A stretch of 64,000 nt of DNA from Eunapius fragilis (Eukaryota; Porifera; Demospongiae; Spongillida; Spongillidae), in the NCBI GenBank assembly GCA_963681505.1, contig OY811981.1, positions 2,052,990 through 2,116,989 on the forward strand. Reading direction: 5' to 3'. A program made the translations under genes and the position numbers. Under the pieces are notes generated by a model. That model saw only the letters and a program-made list of their open reading frames with translations, searched no databases and was not told the origin of the DNA. This document shows, in pieces, positions 46,336 through 57,573 of this stretch; the first letter of the stretch is position 1; each line of letters opens with the position of its first letter.

Positions 46336-46509
46336 GACGGAGCGGCGATGCAACTGACTGGCAACAAGGCGGATATAGAGCATTCAGTATTTATGGCTTG
46401 AGCTGTAACAGATTCCTGTACATGTGTATGACATACCTATACTTATGGTATCCCGTTTGAAACCATGGCAACCGACCGGATGTACTGATTCAGCGTCGCT
46501 TCATCAGCG

Positions 46510-47295
46510 ATGCCTCACGGTCACAGAGGACACCACGGAGGACACCACGGAGGACACCACGGAGGACATCATGCCGCTCACCACGGGGGACATATTGGAG
46601 GCGCGCACCCTCACGGACATATTGGAGGCGCGCACCATCACGGTGGGCCGCATATCGGCATCGGTTTTCCGCACCATCATCCCCACCATCATGCACATGC
46701 CGGCCCTGTAACCGTCAACCCGAACGGATATTATTACCAAGCAGATGTCTTTCCCTGTAAGCGGAACGTTTCCGCCCACTTTGCGTATAATCTCTTTCTC
46801 TCGCCCCTCCCTCGCACATAATTAGGTTGCTGCTGCTTCGATACCGGTACCAACACTGTAACAGACAACACAGTAACACCAGGAGCTGTCTACACAACAG
46901 CCCCTCCGGGTGTTCAGCCAGTCGCATTTACTCAACCGGCAGCTGGTCTGTTTAACATGGCTGTGACAGTTCAACCAGTTCCGTACCCGCAGACGGGTCC
47001 GTACCCGCAGACGGGTCCGTACCAGCAGACGGGTCCGTACCCGCAGACGGGTCCATACCCGCAGACGGGTCCGTACCCACAAACTGCTCCGTACCCGCAG
47101 ACGGCTCCGGACCCGCAGACTGCTCCGTACCCGCAGAAGTCTCCGGATCCGCAGACGGCCCCTTACCCGCAGACGGCCCCTTACCCGCAGACGGCCCCTT
47201 ACCCACAGACGGTTCCTTACCCGGAGACGACTCCTTTCCCACAGCCTACAGCTGGTGCCAGTCCCAATAATCTACCACCTCCGCTTTACAACTAG
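46510..47295 (+). CDS. His/Gly-rich, Cys-cluster, Pro-rich protein
   Basis: Two exons, 46510-46756 and 46826-47295, joined by a 69-base GT-AG intron in matching phase, give 238 residues. I do not recognise the family. The N-terminus (residues about 1-65) is a His/Gly-rich repeat (GHHGGHHGGHH, HIGGAH), of a kind that can bind Zn, Ni or Cu. The junction creates four consecutive cysteines (FPCCCCFD), a likely palmitoylation site. About twenty tandem PYPQTG-type hexapeptides follow, encoded by an 18-base minisatellite, and the protein ends PPPLYN, containing a PPxY WW-binding motif. There is no signal peptide or membrane helix. A lipid-anchored peripheral membrane protein is an inference. Alternative frames through the repeats are also open and should be ignored. 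Confidence 0.65.
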
Positions 47296-48512
47296 ATTTT
47301 GATCCTGCATACATGGGTATACCACTCGTGGTAATTGTATTTATTATGTTTCAATGACATCTTAGAGCTTTGAAGAGATTCGTGCATGAAATTGTCTTCG
47401 TCGGCCATTTTGAAATTTCATGGGGTTCATACTCAAATTGATGCATACGTCTCAATTTTATTTTTAAACTTTGTACACTTAATTAACTCCCAAAAATTAT
47501 AAGAACATCGTCTGCGGATTATAAAAACTCCAAAAGATTATATTTAATTATAAGGGTGTATTGAAAATTTCAATCAAGTTATTCAAGATGGAGAAAAAGT
47601 ACACACATATTTCGTCTATTGGAAGACAGCGGTATGAGTAATTTTGTATCTATCGTAATTATAATGATGTTTTATTAAAATTAGTTATGCTATGTTTGGA
47701 TCTTGAAAAGGAGGATGTTAATTTCAAGATTACAAGGACACTAAGTTATATTAGAACAGCTCAACGAAACAACTTTAAAAATATCCACACTGTGCTAAAA
47801 ACATTGTAACAACATGGAGTATGATTAAATTTGTTAAAAGATAACATTTACAGTTCAAAATAAAAGGTAATTAAGACTTGGCACAGACAATAATAATTTA
47901 CTTCCTACAACCAGTTATATACCATATCGCTTAACACAGAAGGTTTTGACCTTTTTTTTAGAGTTTCAATAAAATTATGGCAAGTGAAAAAGGACCTATA
48001 ACGCACATATTTTCAATCCAGTAATTATTTTCATTTTTAATTATGCATACATTTTAATTGTATGCGTTACCTTTGATGCTCCTTCCTGGCATATGCAAAT
48101 GATACACTTACTGCCTGAAAAGGAAAATGAAATTTGATCTATATTAATGAGCACACATAATTACAAACTATGAAAATGTGCTAATATAATTTTTTTTTCC
48201 TTATCAAGCAGCAGACCTTGTTTCCTTGCTTTACACAACTATAGCCTCTCCTTACCAACATCTCATCCCCACCAATCAATATAAAAAGATTGTTAAATAT
48301 GCGTTGTGAGATGTTTGACAACATGACTTAATTAGGTGGTTAAGCCGTTAAAATTAGCCCTCCCCATGCCCAGTTTTGAAAAGTTGTCTATGTCCCTTTA
48401 TAATTGTATGAGCACTACGTTTACCATAATAATAATGTATAAGCTACAGGTGGGTCTGCAGCTGGTAATGCCAATGCTCACAAACATACGACCAACGATC
48501 AGAAGTGCAGAG
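47296..48512. other. intergenic, AT-rich
   Basis: No exon or clear element. A motif near 47984 (GTGAAAAAGGACCTA..CGCA) resembles sequences near 35677 and 45598. Confidence 0.5.
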
Positions 48513-48763
48513 AGCTAGATTGGGTCAGTGTCCCCTTGGCAGTAGAGACCTACGGTTGTTGGGGAGAAGAAGCGCAGTGCTCAGTCTCTCGCCTGGCAGC
48601 CCGGCTGGCCCTGCAGCTGCAGTGCAGCAAGTCAAAGGCCATCACAAACATCTACCAGAGGCTTAGCCTCACCTTAGTTCGATGCAATGCTAGAGCCTTT
48701 GCTCTCCTGGTCAAGGTTTCAGCATGCAGAGGACATGGGCTGAAGGAAGCCTTCACAGTGTGA
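48513..48763 (+). pseudogene. retroelement-type C-terminal fragment
   Basis: Frame encodes VSVPLAVETYGCWGEEAQ, then SRLAARLALQLQCSKSK and YQRLSLTLVRCNARAF. This block resembles the conserved C-terminal segment seen at the end of reverse-transcriptase-like proteins of sponges and cnidarians, from memory of that family. No reverse transcriptase domain lies upstream, so it is a remnant. Moderate confidence. Confidence 0.45.
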
Positions 48764-50056
48764 ATTGGTGTGTGGGTGGGGTTTTAGGGTGTTTATGGTG
48801 TGTTTGTTTTTGGACATTGTCAGTGTTTGTGCATTACCTTACAAAAGTGTTTTTAAATATCTATGTATTCTTGTATTCAACAATTATATATGTTTGAATT
48901 ATACACCAAAATTATTGATGTGATCCCTGATGTTGGCTACTGGAGGTTGCTTCATAGAGAACATTTAATTCTTCATGTTATGTTTAGCGTATTAATAAAA
49001 AAAATTTTTTTTTCTTTTTTCTAATAATAATAATCTTGGGATTAATAAGAAAGAGGATTATAAAAAGGAATAAATGCACATTTATTATTATATACACTAA
49101 AATAAGTCCTTTAACAGTCATTTTACCTAGATAGGATAGCTCTACAGTTCGCCCTTACTAATGTCAACCCTAGGCGGCTGTACAGGCTAAAAATTTCTAA
49201 TAATACAAGATACACGTACATGATAAGAATGGTACATAAATGTATATGTAAATTATCATTTATATTACACATAAGATACGCACACACTCAAAAAGAAGCC
49301 GTCCTTCACCAGATGCCCTGACAATGTGTCAGGTCTAGTCCCGTCCGACGTCGGTGGTTTTTTGACAAAAGATCCACGTGGTCTTTAGAGACAGCCTTGG
49401 GGTACTGTTCCTCTTGCGTTGCCCTATTAAGAGGTTCCTCTCTTTTCGTGGCCACCCGAGGTCAACTCCTCAGCCCTGTCACCCGATCTCAATCTACAGC
49501 CATCTGGAAGGACGTCCTCCAATGAGAGCACACCCCGCGCGTACATCGCGGCTTCAGCCAAAGATGGCAAGTTAATCATGGCCGTAGTCAATCACAAAAA
49601 TTTGGGGGGCTCATGATCTTGATAAAACGATGCATCGCGGATTGATCGACGGTTGACCTCACTTTCTCGCTCTAAATTTACGGGCGGCTTGCAATACTGG
49701 AAAGTGTTCAATTTGTGGTACCGTGCGTACTATAACATCAACGTGTATCCTTTTATAAATACTATGCTGGACGAAAATTTTGGGGGGGCTTAAGCCCCCC
49801 TAAGCCCCCCCCCCTTACTACGGCCTTGTAAGTACTATGAGGTGGCCAGCCTACACGTACCAATCGTAGAAGTAATAGCGTTGTCCAAGAGCGGTAGATG
49901 GAACTTGATAGCAGCGACGGGCACTGCTGACGCGCTTTTATTATTACTTAATGAGTATTTATATTAATACATGATAATCAGATACAACTGCAACGACTAA
50001 TAATACACGAATTACTAAACCTACTTATAACATTATCTCGCATCACTAATACAATC
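48764..50056. other. intergenic, old repeat-derived DNA
   Basis: AT-rich. Contains TTTGGGGGGCT and GGCTTAAGCCCCCCTAAGCC stretches near 49600 and 49790 that look like transposon debris. No supported gene. Confidence 0.4.
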
Positions 50057-50506
50057 GGAACCTACGCGAGTAGGTTCCATATAGGAATCCAACAGTATCA
50101 TGAATGTCATTATAAAAACGTCACTCACGTCTAGCGGGACATTTAAGAATCGGGTCACTTCGCTCTTAGTGGCAATGGAGCGATATCAAAAAGGACAACA
50201 GTTCTGCGTTGTATCTGCGTCACAAGACGGTGTACTTTTAGAGAACAAAAATACTCGTCCCCATCGTCCGTACCCAGTCCCACCTAAAATTTCTCCTCCG
50301 TCGGCTTCTTCTTCTTCTTCTTCCTTCCGGAGAGTATAACTCACGACAGGAACGTTTGTAAAGCACGCCAAGTGTACCAATCGCTTCAGGATGCGTCCGC
50401 AGGTTATCTTTGGGGGTCTGTTAGATGCCTAACTGATCGGGCAATTAAATAAAGCGAGTAGTTCCTTATTTGGCGTTGATCTACAAATAGCGCATTACAT
50501 CACTAG
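50057..50506 (+). repeat. 450-bp terminal repeat, copy A
   Basis: Starts with a hairpin tip (arms GGAACCTAC / GTAGGTTCC around a 4-base loop), contains a TTC trinucleotide stretch in the middle, and ends near CATTACATCACTAG. Confidence 0.9.
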
Positions 50507-50591
50507 GTACATTACGCAGCCAATATAAAATAACCAGCCGTTATTAAATTCGTTGGTTTTCCCATGCAATCTAACACACTTGGGCTAAAAA

Positions 50592-53500
50592 ATGCCTTCA
50601 CGTAAACAGAAGAAGAGATTGCAACAACGAGCGGAATACCTCCAAACCAAAGACGAAGTGTTAGAAATAAAGTCATCGCAAGAGTGTAAAGCTAAAGCCC
50701 GTGCGCGCTATTTAGCAAATCCTGAGAAAAAGAAGGCCTCTGTTCGCGACAGCTACAAGGCAAATCCTGAGAAAAAGAAGGCCTCTGTTCTCGAAAGCTA
50801 CAAGGCTAATCCTGAGAAAAAGAAGGCCTCTGTTCGCGAAAGCTACAAGGCTAATCCTGAGAAAAAGAAGGCCTCTGTTCGCGAAAGCTACAAGGCTAAT
50901 CCTGAGAAAAAGAAGGCCTCTGTTCGCGAAAGCTACAAGGCTAATCCTGAGAAAAAGAAGGCCTCTGTTCGCGACAGCTACTATGCTGATGTTGAATCCA
51001 CGAGGTCTACTAAAAGACAGCGATATCAGAATGACATTGATGAAAACCGTGCTTCTAAAAGAGCAAAGTACAAGGACTATTCTGATACCGTTCGGGCATC
51101 TAAAAGGAGTCGCTACTGGAAAGACCCCGATGCTGCCAGATATGCCAAACGAGTGCAATACAAGACACGACACGGTGTCAAGCGCGCTACTGAAAGGACA
51201 GACAAAGCTACCACCCAAAGGTGCGTTACAGCATGAATGTTGAATCCATAAATTATGAGCATGCCATAGTGTATCGCTAAAATGGAAGGAATATTTTATT
51301 TAACAGTTACAGCGGTAGATATTGCATCTCTCTCCACTCTTAGTGCTGTTTGAAATGTGTGCACGCTGTTCGTCAAAGACAATTTCGTAATATTATGGTG
51401 TCAAGCAGGCCGGGGATTCGTAACCAGGGAAACCCGTAAAATAGCTGATTTACGGGTTTCCATGGTTACGAACCCGGCCCTGCTAAGTTGCTGATGATAA
51501 TGTATTGTGGTGCATGGTTTATCTGATAATAGCGTGAGAACATGTAATCTTTGTATTATATGGCTTTGCCACTGCCAATGCTACCTTTTAACTGAGGGTT
51601 GTTTAAACAACTTTAGGTGAAAATTAATGACTGCAACCATCTCCTTCTCTCATGTAGCTACTCCCTGTATGAACCCAACTCTCGTGTACTAACGGAGTAT
51701 AATGGTGGTCTAGAAAAATCTATTCTTAGGAATAGTGAGCTTTTAAGTGAAGCAAATGATGCCTTTTGTAAGACCCATCCATGGCTAGCTCAAAAGGTAA
51801 TTACTAGATCTGCACATGCGGCAGTAAGTAAGATTAGTGCAGATGCATTACTCGCTAAAGCATTGAGTGCACGAAGAGCAAATGCAGGGTCATTGCTAAA
51901 AGCTATCCGTGAAGTTAATGCAATTAAATTAGAAGAAAATGATATTTTAGTTGGGAATAGGTATCATACAGCTGGCTCTGAACCCTATTTCTTTGACACT
52001 TCTTACACTAACACAAGAGGACCTGGTGCCATACCAGTAGACCTCAATGGTAGGTGTGCAGTGGCAGAGGAGATAGGGGACAGGAATAAGGATACCATGC
52101 GACCACTGAAATGGAAATGTACAAACGAGTGTCGCCTTCTCACTCATGACGAATTAGCATTAGTGTTGAGGACAAAGTCACTGTTCCAAATGTCTGTTGA
52201 AGATCTTCGAGCAGGGCTTAATGACCTTGATTCAGGATGTAGCCATGTTCACCACGATAGCTCCGAGCATCTAGGTCATCTCATTTATTGTGATCTTCCA
52301 GAATGCTCCAGTCCATTGAGGGTAATTAGAGCAGCTGCACCTCACTATCCTGTACTGCGGATGTTTACTAGGGTTCTGTACTCTGCCCGCAAATGCCATA
52401 TGACCATTAAGGCTATTGATTCAGCCCTTCAGGCAGGGGATATTGATGACCTGATAGCTTTACTGGGCTTGAAGGGGAGCTTGTCCAACTTATTCAGTGA
52501 GGATGGAGCTGAGCATGTTGTAGTTAGTGAAGACCACTCATCATTTGGTCTAGGCTGCATTGAGAGACACTTGAAAGTTACTCATGCTGACCTCATGGCC
52601 ACGCTACAATCAAAGTTCAAAGATGATCCAGAGTTTCCCTGTTGTTGCTGTGAGCGTTTGTGTCAGCGTAAACAGGTGTCTTGTGTTAACTTTAGCCTAG
52701 AAAAATACAACACAGATGCTTGGTTGACTTTGAAATACCACATAGTGCTAAACAGTGATGCAGAAAAGGTGTATGTGTGCCGCTATTGTGGACCTTTTCT
52801 TAATAAGAATGCCATACCAGCTAGGTGTGTCCTTAATGGGCTTCTCACAGAACCTGTACCAGATGAACTGAAGTCACTAGATGCTCTTAGTAAACAGTTG
52901 ATTCAGAGGGCAAAGGCATTTCAGACAATAGTGAGGTTGGGTACATATTCTGGTAAAGTACCAGCATACAATGCACTGCAAGCATGTAGAGGTTGCATGT
53001 TCTTTCTGCCACTGCCACTGAAGAATACGTGGGACACTTTATCTGAAGTTCAAATAGGTGGAACTGAGCTAGTGGCTTTGCCTGACCCACAGCTGTACAT
53101 AATCGTTAATGGTGTTCCAACAAAAAATAAAATAGTATGGCAAACCCTGGTGGATGTAAATGCAGTGAAGCTAGCTATAAAAAAACTAAAAGAAATAAAT
53201 TGGCTTTATAAAAACATAGATGATGCATCATTAGATGAGGCAGCTAGAAATGTAGTTGAGGTAGTTGACAAGGCTTCCTGCACAATGTTGGAAAAGGCAT
53301 CAGCTGATGATGTAGCTGCTTTACAGGCATACACTATTCGATCGTTAGACCAACAAGGGTCAGTAATGATGGACGTTGAGCAGTACAAGATGCAAAATGT
53401 TAAAGATGATCCTATTGAAAGTAGACAGAGATATCTAGATGTAATGTGTTTTCCAACACTCTTTCCATCCGGGCAGTTTGGTGAATTCCACCCTCGGGAC

Positions 53501-54505
53501 ATACACATATCAGCATCAGAGTATGCCAAATCACGGCTGCTCCACAAAGATTCTCGATTTCGAAAAGATCCACAATACGTATTCTTTTTACTGTGGTTGC
53601 AAGAAATGCGGCAGATTTCAGCAGGCATTTACAATGTTCTTAAAAGTACTGCTAAAGGTAAAATGCCTGTGAACCAGTTTCTTGCAGGAGTTTCTAAATC
53701 TGATGAAAATATTGAGGCAAATCTTTCCACCATATTTCAGTCTGTGCGTGGAACCAAGCAGTACTGGTTCCATAGGAGCAGTGAATTGAAATGCATGCTG
53801 AGAGAGTATGGATCGCCTACGCTCTTCATTACTTTTAGCTGTGCAGAGTACAACTCAGAGCACATAGATAGGTACCTAAGGAAGGTCAATGATCATCCTC
53901 CTAGCTATCCCATATCTAAGCTTTGCGTTGAAGATCCTGTATCAGTGTCCAGAAAATTTTCTTCAAATTTTCATGATTTGTTTAACACTGTTATACTAAA
54001 AGGATCTGTGCTTGGGGTAGTGGAACATTTCTTTTGGAAAAAAGAATACCAGATGCGAGGGGCCCCTCACTACCATGTGCTTCTGTGGATTGAGGGGGCA
54101 CCAATGATTGGTAAGAGTGATCCAAAAGAAGTACTTGCATGGATTCAAGAACGCATTACGTGCAGAATCCCTGACGCTTCTCTCAACCCTGAACTCCATG
54201 CATTGGTTACTAAATATCAGATGCATAAATGCACTAACTATTGCAAGCGCAGACAGAAGCTTAAAAATGGGTTTATTACCAAATGCAGATTTGGTTTTCC
54301 ACGTGACTGTACTGAGTATGCTGTGCTAAACCCAGTGGAGGAATGCCTCAAGACAAGGAAGAAAATATATTTTCTTCCTCGAGCTGAACAGGAATGCAGA
54401 GTGAACGATTACAATCCACTACTGCTTATGCTATGGCAGGCCAATATTGGAACCTACGCGAGTAGGTTCCATATAGGAATCCAACAGTATCATGAATGTC
54501 ATTAA
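50592..54505 (+). CDS. Helitron-like Rep protein, truncated
   Basis: Two exons, 50592-51220 and 51658-54505, in matching phase (AG|C), about 1158 residues. Exon 1 is Lys/Arg-rich with six to seven 15-residue repeats (ANPEKKKASVRESYK), probably DNA-binding. Exon 2 carries a Cys-rich zinc-type segment (PCCCCERLCQ..CRYCG), a DUF6570-like stretch (IPARCVLNGLLTEPVP) and the Helitron N-terminal Rep domain (SASEYAKSRLLHKDSRF, SVRGTKQYW, SPTLFITFSCAEYN). The metal-binding HUH motif is H-Y-H at 54068-54076. Rolling-circle Rep proteins then need a two-tyrosine motif and a PIF1-type helicase. Here the frame runs into terminal repeat B at 54449, right after LLMLWQANI, so both are missing and the last 19 residues come from the repeat. 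It cannot be autonomous as it stands. Confidence 0.85.
50715..50985 (+). repeat. 45-bp coding minisatellite
   Basis: Six to seven near-identical 45-base units encoding ANPEKKKASVRESYK inside exon 1 of the Helitron-like gene. Confidence 0.95.
51405..51482. mobile_element. 78-bp hairpin insertion in the intron
   Basis: Near-perfect inverted repeat with arms of about 36 bases (GATTCGTAACCA.GGAAACCCGTAAA and complement). The homologous intron copy at 55440-55860 lacks it, so it inserted after the copies diverged. Confidence 0.7.
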
Positions 54506-54899
54506 AAAAACGTCACTCACGTCTAGCGGGACATTTAAGAATCGGGTCACTTTGCTCTTAGTGGCATTCGAGCGATATAAAAAAGGACAACAGTTCTGCG
54601 TTGTATTTGTGTCACAAGACGGTGTACTTTTAGAGAACAAAAATACTCGTCCCCATCGTCCGTACCCAGTCCCACCTAAAATTTCTCCTCCGTCGGCTTC
54701 TTCTTCTTCTTCTTCCTTCCGGAGAGTATAACTCACGACAGGAACGTTTGTAAAGCACGCCAAGTGTACCAATCGCTTCAGGATGCGTCCGCAGGTTATC
54801 TTCGGGGGTCTGTTAGACGCCTAACTGTTCGGGCAATTAACTAAAGCGAATAGTACCTCATTTGGTATTCGGTTAAAAATACCCAATTACATCAGCTAG
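54449..54899 (+). repeat. 450-bp terminal repeat, copy B
   Basis: About 95 percent alike to copy A by eye over its first 390 bases, including the hairpin tip and TTC stretch. It interrupts the Helitron-like frame. Confidence 0.9.
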
Positions 54900-55439
54900 C
54901 TATTTTTAAATGCAATAATAGCCACGTGTCGTGGGCGTGATTCAAATTCTTAATATTCCCGCACGCTGTGGAAGAGGTATACGCACTGAATCCAAGAGCC
55001 TTTTCGGGTCCCTACGGCTCCATGTATAAATGTCCAACCATAATGCCAAATGGTTGAGAAACGGAATGGAGCAGCGATAACGTTATAGGAAGGCTCCTGA
55101 CGAATATTCAAGGTATCATTTTCTGCATGACGCCTGTGCGTTACTCTCAACTCTTATCATTCGTTACGCAGCTTGAAATGAAAGCCAAAACTACCATACA
55201 CGTAAGTACCCGACACTATCGCATATAATTGTTTTGACCGAATTGATTTCTATACTATAGCTTCTTATATAGCATAACTTTCGAATTCTGTCGGTGGAAC
55301 TACATACGCGATCAGATACTACGGTATACAGTCTACAGCAGATAATGTGAAGCAAGAGGCTCCAATTAGAATGTGTCTCCCCCACACCACCGCCCTTACA
55401 GAAAAAAAACCCGGCAACAACTAGCCACTCGTACACCTA

Positions 55440-55877
55440 CAGATATGCCAAACGAGTGCAATACAAGACACGACAAGGTGTCAAGCGCGCTACTGAAAGG
55501 ACCATCAAAGCGACCACCCCGAAGGTGCGTTACACCATGAATGTTGGATCTGGACATAAATTATAGCATGTATAGTGTATCGCTAAAATATTTTATGCAA
55601 CAGTTACAGCGGAAGATATTGCATCTCTCTCCGTGCTGTTGTTTGAAATATGTGCACGCTGTTCGCTGACAACAATTTCGTAATAATGTTAATGTGTATT
55701 GTGGTGCATAATTTATATCTAATAGTATCAAAGTTGCTGATGACAACGTATTGTGGTTTATCTGATAATAGCGTGAGATCAGTGGGTACATGTAATCTTT
55801 GTCTGATGTATTATATGGCTTCACTTGCCAGTGGAGGATTTGTTTTAACTAATGGTTGTTTAAATCACCTGTTTCAG
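55440..55877 (+). repeat. fragment of Helitron-like exon 1 end plus intron
   Basis: Homologous to 51138-51600: encodes YAKRVQYKTRQGVKRATER.., then a donor AAG|GTGCG and the intron, without the 78-bp hairpin. The exon upstream of this point is absent. Confidence 0.85.
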
Positions 55878-56029
55878 GTCCAGGTCCAGGAGTGGTTCCA
55901 TTTCCAGCTGCAGGATTAGCTCCACCTGCTCTACCTGCTATATATCCTGGATATACAGAAGTATATCCTGGTCCAGAATATACAGCAGTATATCCTATAC
56001 AAGATGACATGCTCCTGGGTTATAAATGA
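55878..56029 (+). CDS. terminal exon of unknown origin in element
   Basis: After a good acceptor (CACCTGTTTCAG), an open frame of 49 codons (GPGPGVVPFPAAG.., IYPGYTEVYPGPEYTAVYP, ending LLGYK) reaches a stop, and AATAAA lies at 56118-56123. It replaces the Rep exon of the full element at the end of the same intron. Composition is Pro/Gly/Tyr-rich and unlike any Rep sequence. The source gene is unknown; an exon captured from the host is an inference. Confidence 0.5.
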
Positions 56030-56117
56030 AATACTTGTACTTATTGTTTAAATAGTAATACTGTGTGTTTTAATGGTACACCCACACCTCAAAAATTGCA
56101 TGGCCACGAGATTCTAA

Positions 56118-56123
56118 AATAAA
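56118..56123 (+). terminator. poly(A) signal AATAAA
   Basis: Canonical hexamer 89 bases after the stop codon of the terminal exon at 55878-56029. Confidence 0.5.
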
Positions 56124-56203
56124 ACTGTCATTTGACATTCTTGCTACATGGTTACTTTTCAAGAACTAAATACAATACTAAATCTACCAAAAAATGTAGG
56201 AAA

Positions 56204-56486
56204 CAAGTGATAAAAACATTCTCTATGCGAGAAGGTTGGTGGTATATAGGAATCAAAGGCGGTGGTGGTGTAAAAAGCAAGGGAACAAGGATTGTGATTG
56301 AAAAGGAAAAATGAAATAGACCTATATTAGCACACACAGTTAAACATGACGACATGCTGCTAATATAGGTCTATCTCTTTTTTCCTTTTCAATCACAATC
56401 CTTGTTCCCTTGCTTTTTACACCACCACCGCCTTTGATTCCTATATACCACCAACCTTCTCGCATAGAGAATGTTTTTATCACTTG
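56204..56486. mobile_element. foldback MITE 1
   Basis: 283-base near-perfect inverted repeat beginning ACAAGTGATAAAAACATTCT and ending in its complement, with about 25 unpaired bases at the centre. Confidence 0.85.
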
Positions 56487-56628
56487 TAACTCTACAAGTC
56501 CAAAATAATGCCATTAAAGGCTCATCAAAAATAGCTCCAGTAGCGGCTCGTTTATAATTAGCTTTTCAGGAACCATTCACCTGGAACTCACGGCTGTTTG
56601 CGGCCCATTCAATGTTGGACAATAAGAC

Positions 56629-56917
56629 ACAAGTAATAAAAACATTCTCTACCCGAGAAGGTTGGTGGTATATAGGAATCAAAGGTGAGATGGTGGTGTA
56701 AAAAGCAAGGGAACAAGGCTTCTGATTGAAAACGAAAAATGAAATAGACCTATATTCGCAGCATGTTGTCATATTTTAATGTGCGTGCTAATATAGGTCT
56801 ATTTCATTTTTCGTTTTCAATCAGAAGCCTTGTTCCCTTGCTTTTTACACCACCATCTCACCTTTGATTCCTATATACCACCAACCTTCTCGTGTAGAGA
56901 ATGTTTTTATTACTTGT
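56629..56917. mobile_element. foldback MITE 2
   Basis: 289-base near-perfect inverted repeat of the same family as MITE 1 (ACAAGTAATAAAAACATTCT at both ends), 142 bases further on. Its arms match each other better than they match MITE 1. Confidence 0.85.
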
Positions 56918-57129
56918 TTCCTAAATTTTTCTGGTGCATTTGGTATTGTATTTAGTTCTTGAAACGCATAGAATAAGGTAGCATAAACGTCAACTTGCGC
57001 GAGCATGACAGGTTTATATTAGAATCTGCAATTCTGTTGAGGTGTGTACCAATTATTACACTAGTCCCCAGACTATCTCCATTGAGGAGCAAAGGATTGA
57101 TAAAGGTTAAAAGCGAAGCCATATAGTAC

Positions 57130-57485
57130 AAAGAATAAATGCACTCTAAGTAAACTGATCTCACGCTATAATCAGATAAACCATGCACCACAATACATGA
57201 CCAAACTGACGCAAGCAACTTTGGCGTTTATTATACACACATTTCAAACAGCGCATATTACTGTAAAACGGAGAGACGCAGTATCTCTACCGCTGTAACT
57301 AAACTATTCCTTCCATTTTAGCGATATACCATATGCATGCTTATAATTTATCGATCCAACATTTATCGATGCCGTATAAACGTACCTTTGGGTGGTCGTT
57401 TTGTTCTTCCTTTCGGTACCGCGCTTGACATACGCACGTTTGGCAGATCTGGCAGCATCTGGATCTTTCCACTTTTAGATGCTCA
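57130..57485 (-). repeat. second fragment of Helitron-like exon 1 end plus intron, inverted
   Basis: Minus-strand homologue of 51110-51590 (encodes WKDPDAARSAKRAYVKRGTER.. then AAAG|GTACG). Together with 55440-55877 it forms the inner arms of the large palindrome. Confidence 0.8.
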
Positions 57486-57573
57486 GAATTGTCCTCATGA
57501 GATTATATGGTAAAACCATCGAATTTGATAACGCTGGTTATATTATACTGGTGCGTCATGCATGAACATTGTG

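Larger units (their letters stand above)
42677..46509. other. intergenic, minisatellite and AT-rich DNA
   Basis: Promoter side of the Rho exchange factor, then (GT)n and a 28-bp minisatellite, then about 2 kb of unique AT-rich DNA with a CCCCAGACCCTCCCCCTTGCCTTGGC-type duplication near 44945-45030. No exon seen before the gene at 46510. A TATAAA at 46330-46335 could serve that gene. Confidence 0.5.

Noticed and set aside
46424..46711. Alternative frame TEDTTEDTTED through the His/Gly repeat
   Set aside because: Shadow of the repeat; only the His/Gly frame continues in phase through a GT-AG intron into the Pro-rich exon.
50057..54899. Copies A and B considered as LTRs of a retrotransposon
   Set aside because: They are direct repeats, but lack TG..CA ends, primer-binding site and gag/pol. 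A third inverted copy and the Rep domain between them point to DNA elements.
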